64,000 bases of DNA from Gelatoporia subvermispora B (taxonomy: Eukaryota; Basidiomycota; Agaricomycetes; Polyporales; Gelatoporiaceae), in assembly GCA_000320605.2 (NCBI GenBank), contig KB445795.1, positions 247,867 through 311,866 on the forward strand, written 5' to 3'. The notes under the pieces are model-generated. The model made no database searches. It had not been told where the DNA came from and saw nothing but the letters and a program-made list of their open reading frames with translations. Of this stretch, positions 13,001 to 25,094 are shown piece by piece. Numbering within the stretch: position 1 is the first letter of the stretch; every line of letters begins with the position of its first letter. The position numbers were made by a program, and so were the translations under genes.

Positions 13001-14300
13001 GGTGCAGAATCCGGGAGGGGACAAGCCTGCTCGTCGGCATACTTATCTATCTTATGACTCGAGCTGTGCGCCCTCCGCCCGCTGTCGACGTTCCGCGACG
13101 TACTTCCTGCAAGTTCTGCCTATCTGGTGAACGAGGACCCTTCTTCCATCGAACGATTTTCCTTGCACTCGCCTGAGCCGCCTCTCGCCTCCTCTGGCGC
13201 AGCCCCTGTTCACGACGCTTATCACCCACGATGGTCCGACTTCGCGCAGGCACAGCGCCAATACGCAGGCTCGCTCGCAGAGCGGGGAGATCATTTAGGC
13301 CGCACGCGATAACAAGGGCGAGAGGTCTGCATGCGCAGAGCCTGCCTTGCACCCGGAGGCGACGCTGCGAGCAGAGCTCACCCCGCCGCGCCGGCCCTAG
13401 GCGCAGCGCTCTGCTCCGCACACTCAATGAGCCATTTCTGCGCAGCAGCCAGCACGCCCTCACCGTCATTCTCCACATCGTCCACGGAGCAAGCCCCTAC
13501 TCGCAATCCCACTCGGCCTTCGTGGCACCGCTGCGCACGGCGTACGGAACCGCAATCCCGCAGCTAGCGCACGATCAATGGCTCACAGACTACGCCTGTT
13601 CTCGTCGGCGGTCGGAGGGTTGGGCTCGGACTGAGCGCAGGCCGTCGCGGCGACGTCGGGCCGGCGCCACGGCGCACGCGCGTGGCAGCGATCAGCATCG
13701 AGATCCGATCTAGATCGCATCGAGCTCCGGCAGCAGCAGCGGCGCGGCCGTCGCGACGGGCGCGACGTGCTCCGCGCCGTTTCAGCGTCGGGCAACGGCG
13801 GCAGGTCGCCTCCCCATGTCCTGCAGTCGCAATGGACTGCGAGGTGCAATACAGCCCTGTACGACGTCCTCGCGCTGCCTACCAACGAGACGCGGGCGCG
13901 GTACTCGGATCTGGTTGTCGCTACGCGCGTTTGGCGTGGTTTTGCCTTTTGACGGAATCTCTGTGATCAGGAGACAGAGAGACGGATCGTAGCGCTAGCG
14001 GCGGTGGTCGGAGTAATAGCATCAATCATAATGTAGGACAATGTCGCGAGGCTGGCGAGCGACAATTGAGCAGCTTCTGTGCAATGTTGTCGGCTGGAGA
14101 GAATGGTCTGGCTCGTGACAATGTCGGGTATGTCTATCATAACTTGCTGCCAACCAGGGCTGATGTGCGTCTTGGAAGTCTGTATTGCTTCGTTGTACTC
14201 GAGGACGGCGATTCTGGCCGATCGCAACCTGGTGGTTGAAATGCAGAGTTGTTCCACTCGCTCCGAATTTATCATCGGGTTATTTTCAAGTGAAACGCGA
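10001..14300. other. Long GC-rich, gene-poor upstream region
   Basis: No protein family recognised on either strand. From 10080 to 10550 the + strand is purine-rich, so the bHLH mRNA strand is CT-rich there, consistent with a fungal promoter or leader. From 10550 to about 13960 the + strand becomes pyrimidine-rich and GC-rich. Overlapping open frames occur in several phases, Arg/Pro/Ser-rich with no domains, probably composition shadows. An extended bHLH regulatory region or a non-coding transcript would both fit. A 102-codon minus frame at 13967-14275 is unrecognised. Confidence 0.4.
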
Positions 14301-16290
14301 TTCCATTAGGACACAGTATGTCGCTCACCTAGTCGACGGCTGACATATGGAATTCACGGATTTGTGTCACTACGTGCAGCACACACCTCCGTCGGCACCT
14401 GCTTCTGAGTTCTGACATCTGGCACACCTCTGGAAGATACATGCTGTTCTTCTGTGCTCGCGAACATGTGTATGCACCCACGGCCGCTCCCGGTTCCATA
14501 TGCACATCCCGACTTGTTCGCTTCATTCACAGCCGTCTCGTCCGTCCCGGTGCTGTCCTTCCTCCTAGGTAACCTTTCTCCAACCGACCATGCAACTTTA
14601 TGGCTCACCATACCTATCATAGTCTTAGCACTCTCGCATCCCGCGCTGTTTCCGCCTGCACACATGGGCCCGGCATCTTCTCCCGTCTCTAGTGCGAGAC
14701 TGCGATTCTGCGAGCACTTGGGTCTCTCGCGCTGCACATCTAGCATGTGTAGCGCACACGCGTTCTCACCGCGGCGCTGCCCGAAAAACACATGCCTGCA
14801 CGCCGGGTCGACTCGCGCCCGACCCGGGGCCCCGGACGCGGACGCGATAAGTCTGCACTCCACGCCAACGCACTCGTAATATCTCCGCGAAGATCCTGGT
14901 GTGCTGCCGCTCGCGGCGCGGTGTGAGCAGGTGCAAGTCCACCAGTCGAAGACGGCGCCGAGCGGCCTGCGTGCGTCATCACTGCGGGGCACGGGACGCG
15001 TCCATGATCGTCCGCGGCGGAACTCTGTGTGCGCAAGTGGTATGTCTGCACCGGAGGTGTGCGCGCTGCGCCGGGTGGCCGGCGCACGCTCCGCGGCGCT
15101 CTGTGCCGTGACCGTTGCGCCGTGCCCAGAGCCCACGCATGACGCCATGTCGAGGGATGGCACGGCAAGAGACTTCTGCCCGACCGCCCAAAACTGATAT
15201 CTCGACCACGTCAGAACATCGAAGGCGAGATCGTGTCTCGCTAAACTGTGCCAGGCTCGAGGTTACTCGATCGAGCTTGCGTGTTCGCCGAACAATGAAA
15301 TTCGAGCGTATGTTGACCCGTTATCTGAAATTCGTTCAGAACGGTGGATACTAGGTGGACTCGTATTTCACTAGTTCGACTACGGTATGTTGCTGCTGCG
15401 CATTCAACGAGTGTACTAATTATCCGTGGAATTTGTGATTTACGTGAACAGTAATGTCAGGCGTCAGGCCGCATGGTATATGTGGCTAGCAAATTTCGAG
15501 GCCTCAATCATTCCCAAAAATACGAAACGTGTTCTGCCGATCTGCTGCGTAATACGCCGAGTCGGATCTCGACTCACGTACTGTATCAGAAAGGCCGACT
15601 GTTACTCGAAGCCTCGAGGGCATCTTCAGCACGAGGGGAAGCCACAGCGTGCGAGGCTAGCCTCTAGAACGGGATACAACACGCACCAGGACGCGACGCA
15701 TGCCTTACCGCTTTGCGCCGTCTACGAAGGTGTTCTGGCAACCTTATAGACGACAGATGGGGACATACCAGGAGCCGACATATGACAGGCCTCTCAGACC
15801 CGTTGGCCTGAAATGCGCGGGTAACAGAGGCAGTGCCACCAGCGTCATTGCAGGCACCGGGGATTTTGCCCCTTCTAGTCAGTTCCCAGGGTTGCCTGTC
15901 CAGTCTCGGAGAAGTCCGTCGACCGATCCGTCGCTGAGCAACTTCGCCACGAGTGCGACCACACCGCGTACATGTCAGGTCTGTTGGTTGTCTGGAGTAG
16001 AGGATCTTCAGATTCTGTTAGCTTGCCGCTCTGCTTTGTAACTTTGTGGGTGATCATGCATCAATTGTCGCGACGGCGCAACTCCCCAGCGGTTGGATGC
16101 AGAGTGTCAGAATCTGCCTTCTACTGTATCTATCATTCGATGACAGATCAGACGTTTGGCGTGTCAGAGGCAGAGGCCAATCAGCCCTATATTGACGTGC
16201 GTGCCGAAAGTTCTTTTCTTCGATGAAAATGTCGCGGCGGGCATCTTCTACGCGAGAGCGAGTGGGTATCAAGCAACCTTAAGGATCATT
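14301..16290. other. Unassigned region, no recognisable gene
   Basis: The longest open frame is 269 codons on the minus strand (14354-15163). It runs through a GC-rich patch and is rich in Arg, Ser, Ala and Cys without any domain I can name, so I do not call it a gene. Past 15200 the composition becomes AT-balanced, like the decayed DNA that follows. Confidence 0.35.
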
Positions 16291-17000
16291 GACACACGGG
16301 CTATGGCAGACAGCAGTAGATGTAATAAGCAGCAAGTAATACAGGGAAAGATTGATCGAAATGGGACATACTATGGGATTGTTAAGGAACTCTCGCAGGG
16401 TTTTTGAGCACGGAATAGGGTCTCAAAGTGGACGAGAGCCTTGAAGGACATGGACTTACATCTGGATCAGTGTTTAATGGTACCTGTAAGCGTAAGACAT
16501 GGCTTTCTCTGCTCATAACATTACGTGCTTCTTATCGGCGCAGCTGACATCATGGAGAGATTGGCGACAGATACGTCTAGCATGTGTGATCAGTCTAATT
16601 TCAGAGAGCAGAAGCGTAGACTCCCTTAATTTGGTGAGGTAGAACAGGATTCTTGCTGGCCAAGGCGAGAGCAATTATATCTGTTGTAGGAGTCTGGGTC
16701 AGATGCGATGAATGAGTAGTGGTTTGCGTACCGCTTCAGTTCATCAGCAAAAAGAAGTATGCGAGCCAAGTGTCACGTTTTGATGTGCCGGCCATGCAGG
16801 AAGCATGGTCAATTGAGATAGGGCTTACGTCTGACAATATATTGAGTGAGCCTCGGGGGAAATCGAATTACTACGCGCATGTAGGAGACTGAACTATTCT
16901 TTCGACGACAAAAATAATACCAGCAGTCAAAAGTATAGTCTTATTGCAACGTCAGATGGCGTATACGCAAATGGCGAGGAAACCTGGATAAGTTCAGTAT
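16290..17000 (-). pseudogene. Decayed DUF6533-family fragment (copy B)
   Basis: On the minus strand near 16965-16890 the reading is ICVYAI, a TGA stop at 16952-16954, then RCNKTILLTAGIIFVVERIV. The live copies read RTYALWSCNKYILAL (A), RTYAIWKCNKWVLC (C) and RTYAIWNCDKQICWIL (D) at the same place, so the conserved TGG (Trp) codon appears to have become TGA. I could not find the other family motifs in order around it, and the surrounding sequence is full of stops. It is probably an old, truncated copy. The outer limits given are rough. Confidence 0.45.
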
Positions 17001-18166
17001 GTTAGCTCACAGAGCGCTGAGCGAAACAGACTTTCTACTATCATCAGTCCAAGCATATACATGTCTAGGATACTTCAAATCAGCTCGAAATTCTCACGCG
17101 GAAATCGCCAGGGATGCGGGGGCATAGACATACTGCGCTTTAGACTCCACCGCGCATGCCTGCACATCGAACAATAGTAGTAACAGTATTCGAAGGTAAT
17201 GACAACCAACTCACATTCGTGAGCAAATAGGATAATGCCCGGACATGACTGTGGTCTCTAATGTCGATCGAATTGGGAGCGCGGCCATCATGGACAGAGA
17301 CCGAGGTGAGCACGCTGCGAAGCTACTGCGAATCAGCTGTCGGAGACTAGCTATGGATACCCAGATGCCAATACTAGAGCCTATTCCACCTTAAAGCAAT
17401 CGACCGACATAAACTCATTAACCTTGTGGTGCAGGATTCTCATGCAAACGCCTGAGACTGCGCTGACGTCTGGCCTTGACTGCAAAGTATAAATGCAGAT
17501 CCTGCACTTTCAATCGTAGGGCTTCACATAATGACTCGTATCACTGTACGTCAATAACTAAAGAAACTATACAGACGAACTCGCACCGACGACGATCACT
17601 TCGTACGTTAGTTAGAATAGCCTGCTCAGATCGGTGTAGACCGTGCCGTGCCGCATTCGACGTCCTTGACTTCTCATCCTGCGTATGCCTCTATCGTGGG
17701 CGGATGTAGCAGCAAGCCCTGATCACTCAAATTACAAGGGTGGTTGAACTCGACGAATGCTCCAGGATGAGCCGGTGAGACGCATGGCAGCCTAGTACAA
17801 GCCGTTGCATGACAAGCCTACCTGCTGGGTCACGTGACGTTTGCGCGGGCGTCTTAAGGCGCTTATTGCAACTCGCACCGGCACGGCCGTCAAGAAATTC
17901 TGCCGCACTTGACATACACTGCACGACGAGCTTGTGGGCGACAACCATTGCATACCTGCTGGAAAAACCTTTTGAGGAGAACGAGGTTATTCAGCCCAGT
18001 CTTGCGTCAAGACAGCTGTGCAGTCCAGCTGTTCTTCTTAGATCCGAGAGAGCCCAGGTGCTTCCCTATTGCCTCGGACGCCCATCAGCGCGTTGTACTC
18101 GCAGACGAACAGCATAGCAACTGAGAGTGTGCTTCATACTCACGAACAGTATCAGAAGTACTTGTC
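17001..18166. other. Upstream region of CLP1
   Basis: No confident gene. A TATAAAT at about 17487 lies ahead of a short ATG frame at 17531 with possible mini-introns, but I cannot build a protein from it. Open frames at 17809-18124 (+) are short and unrecognised. The part nearest 18167 should hold the CLP1 promoter and leader. Confidence 0.35.
17829..17838. promoter_or_regulatory. Palindromic GTCACGTGAC E-box
   Basis: Ten-base perfect palindrome centred on CACGTG, about 330 bp upstream of the CLP1 start. It matches the site bound by Cbf1-type class B bHLH factors. Whether it acts on CLP1 is inference. Confidence 0.4.
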
Positions 18167-20145
18167 ATGTCAGGCCGACAACACGCAGAGGAGCCACAGT
18201 CGGAGGCGGCAAGTGCAGGCGCTCGTTCTCGGGAGTGGGTGCTAGAGCCAGAGACTGAGTATAGGTTTGAGCTTGACCCAGGAACTTCGTTGATAATCAA
18301 GGTACGTCTCAAGTCTCTTGAATCAAGGAAGCCCTGCTCATCCGCGGTAGCTTGTATGCGGGCACGCGGAGATCTTTGGAGCAGAGCTGGCGGAGGGCAA
18401 GCCGTATGCCTTTGGCTCAGAGTGCAAAGGAGCAGTGTATACATGGCAGGGGTGCACATTAGAGATGAGTCCTCAATGTGGTATTCTTTGGGACTTTCCT
18501 GCGTATTCACCATCTTTGGGCTTCAACCACGTCATAGGACAGCCGTCCACCGAGTACATCTCAGAGGAGACACCTATGTCCGCATATGCCAATGTGCACA
18601 TGGCCCTTGAGCGAATGCGAGTGCGCGCTCTGCGTGTCGTTCATGGCTCACCACCATCCTCAAATGAAGAGAGTGAATCGGACGGAGACCCGATGCCGCC
18701 CCGCGTTCTTGTGCTCGGTCCTGAGAACTCAGGGAAAACCACTGTATGCAAGATCCTGACAAATTACGCAGTACGCATGGGCCAAGGCTGGAGCCCAATG
18801 TTCGTAAATGTTGATCCGAGCGAGGTTTGTGCGTACCATGCTGCAATACTTCTCTGGCTAACCAAGGTTCCGTTGATTCCTCTTACCTGAATAGGGCGGT
18901 TGGGCAATGCCGGGTGCAATATCTGCTGCATCGTTAGACTCACCTATCCAGAGCTCCTCTCCTGCGTCAACTCTCGGATCTACTGCGACCTCGGCTCCAA
19001 TGCACATCTCGTCAAATTCTCTCGTACCAATAACATACTGGTATGGCCACGCAGAGACAAGACGGAATCCCCTGCTACTTGATCGACTGATACGTAACCT
19101 CGGGGAGAACGTTGCGGAAAGGTTGGATAACGACGCAGAAGGTACGAACCGAGTTGTGATGTGCAGCTGCCTCAAAACTCAGTGGGATAACAAGGCAGGG
19201 CGTCGGGGATCATAATTGATACTCCGTCCTCCTTCGCGGCAAGCTCGGCCGCGAATGATCATCGACAGACGCTCATCAAAGCATGCGTGGATGCCTTCGG
19301 AAGTGAGGAATTTCGTTCTGATAGGTACAGGTTACTGATCAACTGAATCAAGTCAATGTGATCCTGGTTGTCGGTCACGAAAAATTGAATGTTGAGATGC
19401 AGAGGGCATATGGAAACCGTATCACAGTCGTCAAAATCCCGAAATCCGGAGGGGTATGCTAGTTTGTGATCTGTCTACTGGCCCTCGCTCAAGAGATTCA
19501 CAGGTTGTTGAACTCGACGCAGGTTACCGCGAGCGGGTGCGAAAATACCAGATGCACAACTACATGTACGGAGAGGTAATTGAAGCCCCGGCCGGCCTTG
19601 GGGCCGGATATTTGCAAGCCGGCGAGCAGACTCCGGACCTCACACACCGGCTTGCCCCGTCGTCTTCGCAAGTTGCTTTCGGCGACTTGACTATCTACCG
19701 TATTGGCGAAGGTGCACGAAGTCTCCTGGTCCCAACATGTACCCGAGTGTGCTGACCCTAACGGACGGCCTTGCAGAAACGATGGCACCGACTTCCGCGC
19801 TCCCAATTGGCGCAGCTCGAGTTGTCTCAGAGATGCAGCCTCTCCTGGTCGATCCCGGACAACCAGGCTCCGCACTCTATAACGCTGTCCTTGCGCTCCT
19901 CGCTCCTCCGAACCCGGACGAGAGTGAGCGTTATGATGAAGAGGTCCTCGATTTACCTGTCATCGGATTCCTCGTTGTGTGAGTGTTGGACTACCTCCGA
20001 AGTATGCGAGAAAGCTAACATTGCGGCTTGTACGACCAGTACGCAACTTGATATTCCAAATCGCCGTATGACCATCCTGACGCCTAGCCAAGGATCTTTG
20101 ACCGGTCGGACTGCGATCATGGGTTCACTGGAGTGGCAAGAGTAG
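18167..20145 (+). CDS. CLP1: mRNA cleavage and polyadenylation factor CLP1
   Basis: Subunit of cleavage factor IA/II, which acts in nuclear pre-mRNA 3'-end formation; animal homologues are RNA 5'-kinases. The start at 18167 reads MSGRQHAEEPQ. Exon 1 ends at 18301 and exon 2 starts at 18351 (LVCGHAEIFGAEL). The N-terminal domain has YTWQGCTLEMS and YISEETPM. The ATP-binding P-loop is GPENSGKTT near 18720, followed by FVNVDPSEGGWAMPG across an intron. Later exons give IIIDTPSSF, INVILVVGHEK, VVELDAGYRERVRKY and the C-terminal LTGRTAIMGSLEWQE. About nine exons join in frame with standard GT-AG sites. In fungal Clp1 the P-loop binds ATP although kinase activity is often absent; I cannot judge kinase activity here. 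The gene converges on the DUF6533 gene ending at 20286, only about 140 bp away. Confidence 0.92.
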
Positions 20146-20285
20146 TTCGTTTGTGTGTCCGTATGTAGTACAAAAGAATTAGCACATGTGTGTAGTGAGC
20201 GACCCTAGAGCAAGCCTAATGTCCAATGGATGCAGCCGAATTGCGATTACAATGAGGAAATATACGCGGAAGTAAGGATCGTGAA

Positions 20286-22071
20286 CTATCGCAGATAGTC
20301 CGGAATTTGGAAATCAATGTCGCTCAAATGCAACGAGTCAGGCTCTTCTACTCTTGCGACTTTCCTCAGGTTAAGTAGCACTCGACTAGACATCATACTG
20401 TGGATGACTCGAAGTGGACTGCGTAGAATGCATCAGAAGCCGATGCCATGGAAGAGCTCCGCGCAACGTACATCTGCAGAGCTGGAGATAATGCACGCTG
20501 CCGAACATCCGAATGTCACCATCAGGTCGGTCGTTTACCAAGTGAAATACCCACTGGGGTAGCGAACATCATGGTCAAGTTGAGTGCAGACATGGCTAGT
20601 ACGTGGTCAATCAGTTCAGCATTCTGTAGCCCATGCATAGACAAACTCACTTAACATGGCGAGGTAGAACACTATCCCTACTCATTGAAGCTTAGACACA
20701 GGATCGATTATAAAACAAACGATCAAGCTCACCGTCACGATATAACACCTTGACTAGCGGTGACAGCCCCTGTGCACGAGCTGTCCGAGGCGCAGTCTCA
20801 AGTAATTGGCACAGGTGTCGATTGACATCTTAATGCTTACCTGGGCATATATACCGCTGAAGCAGTGTGAGACTGACAATGACTACGTGAGGTTGAGGAC
20901 CACACGTGTTCTTTGTCACGGGACAGCATCGACTCACCCAATTCATGGACCATATTGAGAACAAAGCCCGACCACACATCCTGGTCCTCGATGAACGGCG
21001 TGCAGAACGACTTGTTTGGTAGGGTGAGGACAGGATCTGCCATTGTTGGAACTAAGCAGATCACGACGACTACCATACTCACAGGTGTATGTAAGATACA
21101 CTGTATACAGCATCACCACTGACCAGACATATACGCCCTATCGTGACCATGGCGCCGTCAGGATAGGATTCGCATATGTTGTATATGACTTACGAGGCCT
21201 ACAACAGCGAGGATACATAACACCCATTTGTTGCATTTCCAGATCGCGTAAGTCCTGATCGTTGGTATGCCTTGAAGAGGGTACAGTTCGAGTCCGACCG
21301 GGTGCTCACCACGAAGATCGAAACACACTTGCCTTCCGCAGCGATGACACCGAAAGCATACATATCTGATGAAACAATAATATGTTATTGATGGCAGTTG
21401 GCCGACAAGCGGTGGATGCAACTAACAGCCGAATGCTTGAAATGTCTTTTTGCATGTCTATAAGGTCGTAGGCTCAGCCTAGTTCGAGACTGGTAGCCAT
21501 AGAATTTGACCTCTCCACCGGGAATACCAAGATTTACTACGCAGCGGTCAACCCGTCACTCAATAAGCAGGAGAAACGCCCTGGACTTACTACGCGCCGC
21601 CAAAGGTACGTCGACGAAAGGCGAATACCTGTTACAGAGGTAAAATACCTTCGTTATGCTCCAAGGTGACGACCAAACGAGCGATATCTGGTCTCAATAA
21701 AGTCTAGTCATTGGCGAAATATGTAGCAGCTAGTAAGACAGACCTCGTCGGGTAAAGTGATGAAGTACTCGTATACCTGAGCCCATGAAGACTACGTGTG
21801 AGCACAAGAGGTGTACGACATCAGGTGACGCACGACTTACGAGGGCTGCCAAGGAACCAACTTATCTCCCAATCAATGCTGTTTAAGATGACATGTCTTC
21901 ATCGAGCTCACCGCAAGCATACTGACATCGGGATGTCAGTTCATGGATGAGCATATCGTAGCAAATCTGCTGACATACATTGACAATCACGAGGTAATGT
22001 AGAGTCTCCGAGACGCTCGGGTCAACCAGCACCTGAGACAACGAGTCCAGGATGGTGACGTCGGACGCCAT
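20286..22071 (-). CDS. DUF6533-family multi-pass membrane protein (copy C)
   Basis: Multi-exon member of the fungal DUF6533 membrane-protein family. The start at 22071 reads MASDVTILDSLSQVLVDPS, with an intron after LHYLVIVN. The tyrosine-rich motif VYEYFITLPDE lies near 21770-21738 and RTYAIWKCNKWVLC near 21210-21250. A late exon near 20940-21010 reads LPNKSFCTPFIEDQDVWSGF, and the last exon reads SPLRVIHSMMSSRVLLNLRK before the stop at 20286-20288. Motif order and total length (~1.8 kb) match copies A, D and E. I did not resolve every exon edge, so undetected lesions are possible. Function is unknown. Several short hydrophobic exons fit membrane helices. Confidence 0.68.
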
Positions 22072-22599
22072 GTCTTATAGGCTTGAAGTCAACGTGGCGA
22101 GCTTTATGGCGACGACATAAAAATTTTGGAAGAACTCTATGTAGCGTCAGTGAGCACCGACGCCCCTGCGCCTTACGATACGCGCTCGTATCGGCCATCG
22201 CGGCGACAACTCATGTTCCACGGGTCTAGAGGGCGCGCTGAGCCGCTGGCAGCGGTGCTGTAAAGATTCGCTGGACGCAGCTAGCGGATTGACCTAATTG
22301 GTGGATCACGGGCCGCGGGGGCTCAGAAGAAAAAGAGAAGTTAAGGAGCTGGACTTCCGGTAAGCATGTAGCCATTGACCCGACTTGTCAAAGAGATCAG
22401 CGCTGTGGTCGGCTGCGACAAAATTCCCACAGACGTGTGGGCAGCGTCGTGGATTTGAGGACGCCGAAAGTTTGGACTACATATAGGAGGGGCAGGGTAG
22501 TTACCAAGCTGAACAGATAGGAACGTACGACACAGGACAATTGCTGATACCTGGTGAGTATTTACAAACTCGATCTGGATTGGCCAGATTAAAGACTTC
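22072..22599. other. Spacer between DUF6533 copy C and the serine-hydrolase relic
   Basis: No recognised gene; AT-balanced, with only short open frames. It may include the promoter of copy C next to 22071. Confidence 0.35.
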
Positions 22600-24640
22600 A
22601 CAGACAAGCTCGAGACCCGAGGATACTGACATGTGAGCGGGCCCGAATACGACTCATGACCACGTCTGAGGAATGAACATGCAGTCGACGGCTTTCTCCC
22701 TCCCCAGTAAGGTCAATCAGATTGATCGCTGCGCTATTTCGGACGCCCCACAGATCCTGTCCGTCTGAGAAGGTGTAGCATCCCATGTGTCGCGCACTCG
22801 CTGTAGCCAGAAATCCCCGTGTCTAGGTCGTAAACGGTAACGTCAGTCAGCCTCACAGACACGAACGAAAACAGGTAGCTCACCAGAACTTATCCTGCCT
22901 TTCGATCGAACGCAACGCGAGCCTTCCGGGCGCCCCAAACGTCCGTAGGGCGTCCGTCCCGTTAAGGATTATTTGCTCCAATTATTGCGTCCCCTCTCTC
23001 ACGGATATGCGCGCAGTGCTCTCCCCACCATCGCTGGCCCATGATCTACGGTATAAATCTTTGGCAACCAGAGCAAGCGTCGAGCTGATCGACGGCGGAA
23101 AGACTACTAAGATATCGTACGTTAGCTTCGCGGCCTTGGGGTGATGACCCCGTAGGACGTTCCCGGGTGGATGACGAACGCAGAGTGGTACTCTGCCATC
23201 GCGCCAATTGTGAAGGCGTTCAATGCCACGGTTCAGCTTGAGCTTTCTAGTAGCAAGGAAGAGGGAGCTATACGCACGCTTTCAGTAGGTCTTGCGCAGG
23301 CGTCCGTTCGAGTCAGGCGCCTTGGCAGTCTCCCATGGAGCCTGCTTCGGTCCAGTCGTCCTCCTCGAAGACGCGTACGGGCTTGCACCAGCGCTATCAA
23401 ATTATCAGGGCGCGTGGGATGGAGGAGGGTCTTCAAGAAGGTTATCACATCAGTAAGAGAGGAGAATTAGCCAGCGGCGGGGTTCATCGCATCAAAGAAG
23501 TCTTGGTCCTGGATGCGGATTTGATCATGCAAGAGTGTGTGAGAGGAGAGGAACTTGCCGCAACTTCTGGAGTGAGAGACAAAACAACATATAGGCTTGC
23601 TATCCTCCGTAGCTAGGAGGTGACCGTGTTCATACCCAATGGCTCGAATGTCTCTCTTGATGAGTTCCGCATACGTGTGGGACGTTTCAGGCCAACTCAT
23701 TCTCGGGTTTGCACTCGCCCTTCGGATTGCTTCTACTAGTGCTGTTCCTGCATTTGGAAATGCTAACTACGGGAGCAGTGGCGTCATGAGATGGTATTGT
23801 GCGACGGCACAAAAGAGTGTATCGTGTTCTGGGAAGGGGTACCCATTTGTTGGCGGCGAAGACATACCATGGACGTCGTGCGGCTAGGTGTAGGCCGTCC
23901 GAGGGGGCCAATCTCTACATCTCGATCCAAACTGGCAAGGTGGCTTATGAGCTTAAAGAGAGTGATATAAATGGAGAAGGCTGATTCAGAAGATGTAAAG
24001 GGCTTTGCGCCGTCGAGACGATATGTTACGCTCAGGAAGTACATCATGATAGAATCGTCCCTGCAGAGCCGTCAATCTCAGGCTGGAGCGATGGGATGCA
24101 GAGCGCCACATACCATGATGTGACACCCTTCTGGGCAAGTATTGATATGATGTTCCCGAACAGGGAAGAGTGTAGCCACGGATGCGATGCGGCACACCGA
24201 GCGGGAGTCGGTGGCAGATGCGGTTGACGTTTCAGTTCCCCTCAAGATGCCTTAGTTGCACTGAAGAGGGTGATCTAGGAGGTGATCATCGTTACTGACG
24301 AGCTGCCGATGTCACCTTTTTGGAAACGTTTGAACAGATGGTCCTCGGCCTGCCGGACACCATCCTGAAGTACAGGGTTATGTGGCGTCCACGGCGACTC
24401 GACGAATAAGTTTGGCAGAAAGGGATAGAAACTCAATCTCTCGATTTCTGATGATTTGGTGATAATGGATTGGAGGCAGGTTGAGTACAGGACTGAGGAT
24501 AAAATCCCAGCCAGTACGAAGAAGACAGGCTGCCAGTGTAGCAAGGTCATAGGGCCAGAAACAGCTCGCTGTAGGACTCGGAGCCTATTTCAGTAGCAGA
24601 ACCACTTGAAAGCAACGCGTTCCATCATTCCGGCCGAGAA
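22600..24640 (-). pseudogene. Beta-lactamase/transpeptidase-fold serine hydrolase pseudogene
   Basis: Remains of a fungal beta-lactamase-related serine hydrolase. Recognisable pieces appear in family order on the minus strand: LFVESPWTPHNPVLQDG near 24400, RIASVATLFPV near 24180, TYRLDGAKPFTSSESAF near 24020, GMSSPPTNGYPFPEHDT near 23860, HTYAELIKRDI near 23680, FFDAMNPAAG near 23500, EYHSAFVIHPGTSYGVI near 23180, and GCYTFSDGQDLWGVRN near 22780. The pieces sit in different frames with stops between them, for example a TAG after VTMITS near 24277 and frame changes near 24150 and 23900. The active-site SxxK motif reads SVAT, so the catalytic lysine is missing. One intron, near 24050-24110, still splices cleanly (SW|DD), showing that it derives from a spliced genomic gene rather than a retrocopy. 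Confidence 0.75.
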
Positions 24641-25094
24641 CTTGGTGCAGTGGATGTCCGGGCAGATTGAGCACTTGTCCAGCCAAGGTTCATACGCCTG
24701 AGCTTACCGCGGACGTTGACGATGGCCTATTAGCAGCGGCCAACAAAGTCAGTGGCAGTATCAAGAAATAAGCTAGAACAATGAATTGATGTTCAAGAGC
24801 TCGAGTGAGTTCCAAAGGGGCAACATAGGTTTTAAACGACTGTCCAACCTGCATGCCTGAACAGGCTACATTCAGGTTAGGGTTCTACACTAGAGAAGCG
24901 CCGCAAGACGGCAATAACCTTGCTCGCTCTCAAAGTGATCAATCCATGCATCGGATGGGACAGATGCTCTCGTAGGATGTGTCTTCCACGAAGCCTTTGA
25001 CATTAATTATCCTAGAAGAGCAAATATACATTACGGATATGGTCTGACGGAGATTTTGGAACCAATTTCATCATGGAGAAATGGAGGAGAACAA
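24641..25094. other. Unassigned region before the duplicated segment
   Basis: Nothing recognisable; many stops in all frames. Confidence 0.35.

Noticed and set aside
10753..13713. Many 60-211-codon open frames on both strands in the GC-rich block
   Set aside because: They overlap in several phases, are Arg/Pro/Ser-rich, and have no conserved blocks; high GC lowers stop frequency.
14354..15163. 269-codon minus-strand open frame
   Set aside because: Long only because of a GC-rich patch; no domain, no introns, composition unlike the real genes here.
18085..18513. 142-codon minus-strand frame over the CLP1 5' end
   Set aside because: Shadow of the CLP1 exons, which encode the conserved protein on the plus strand.
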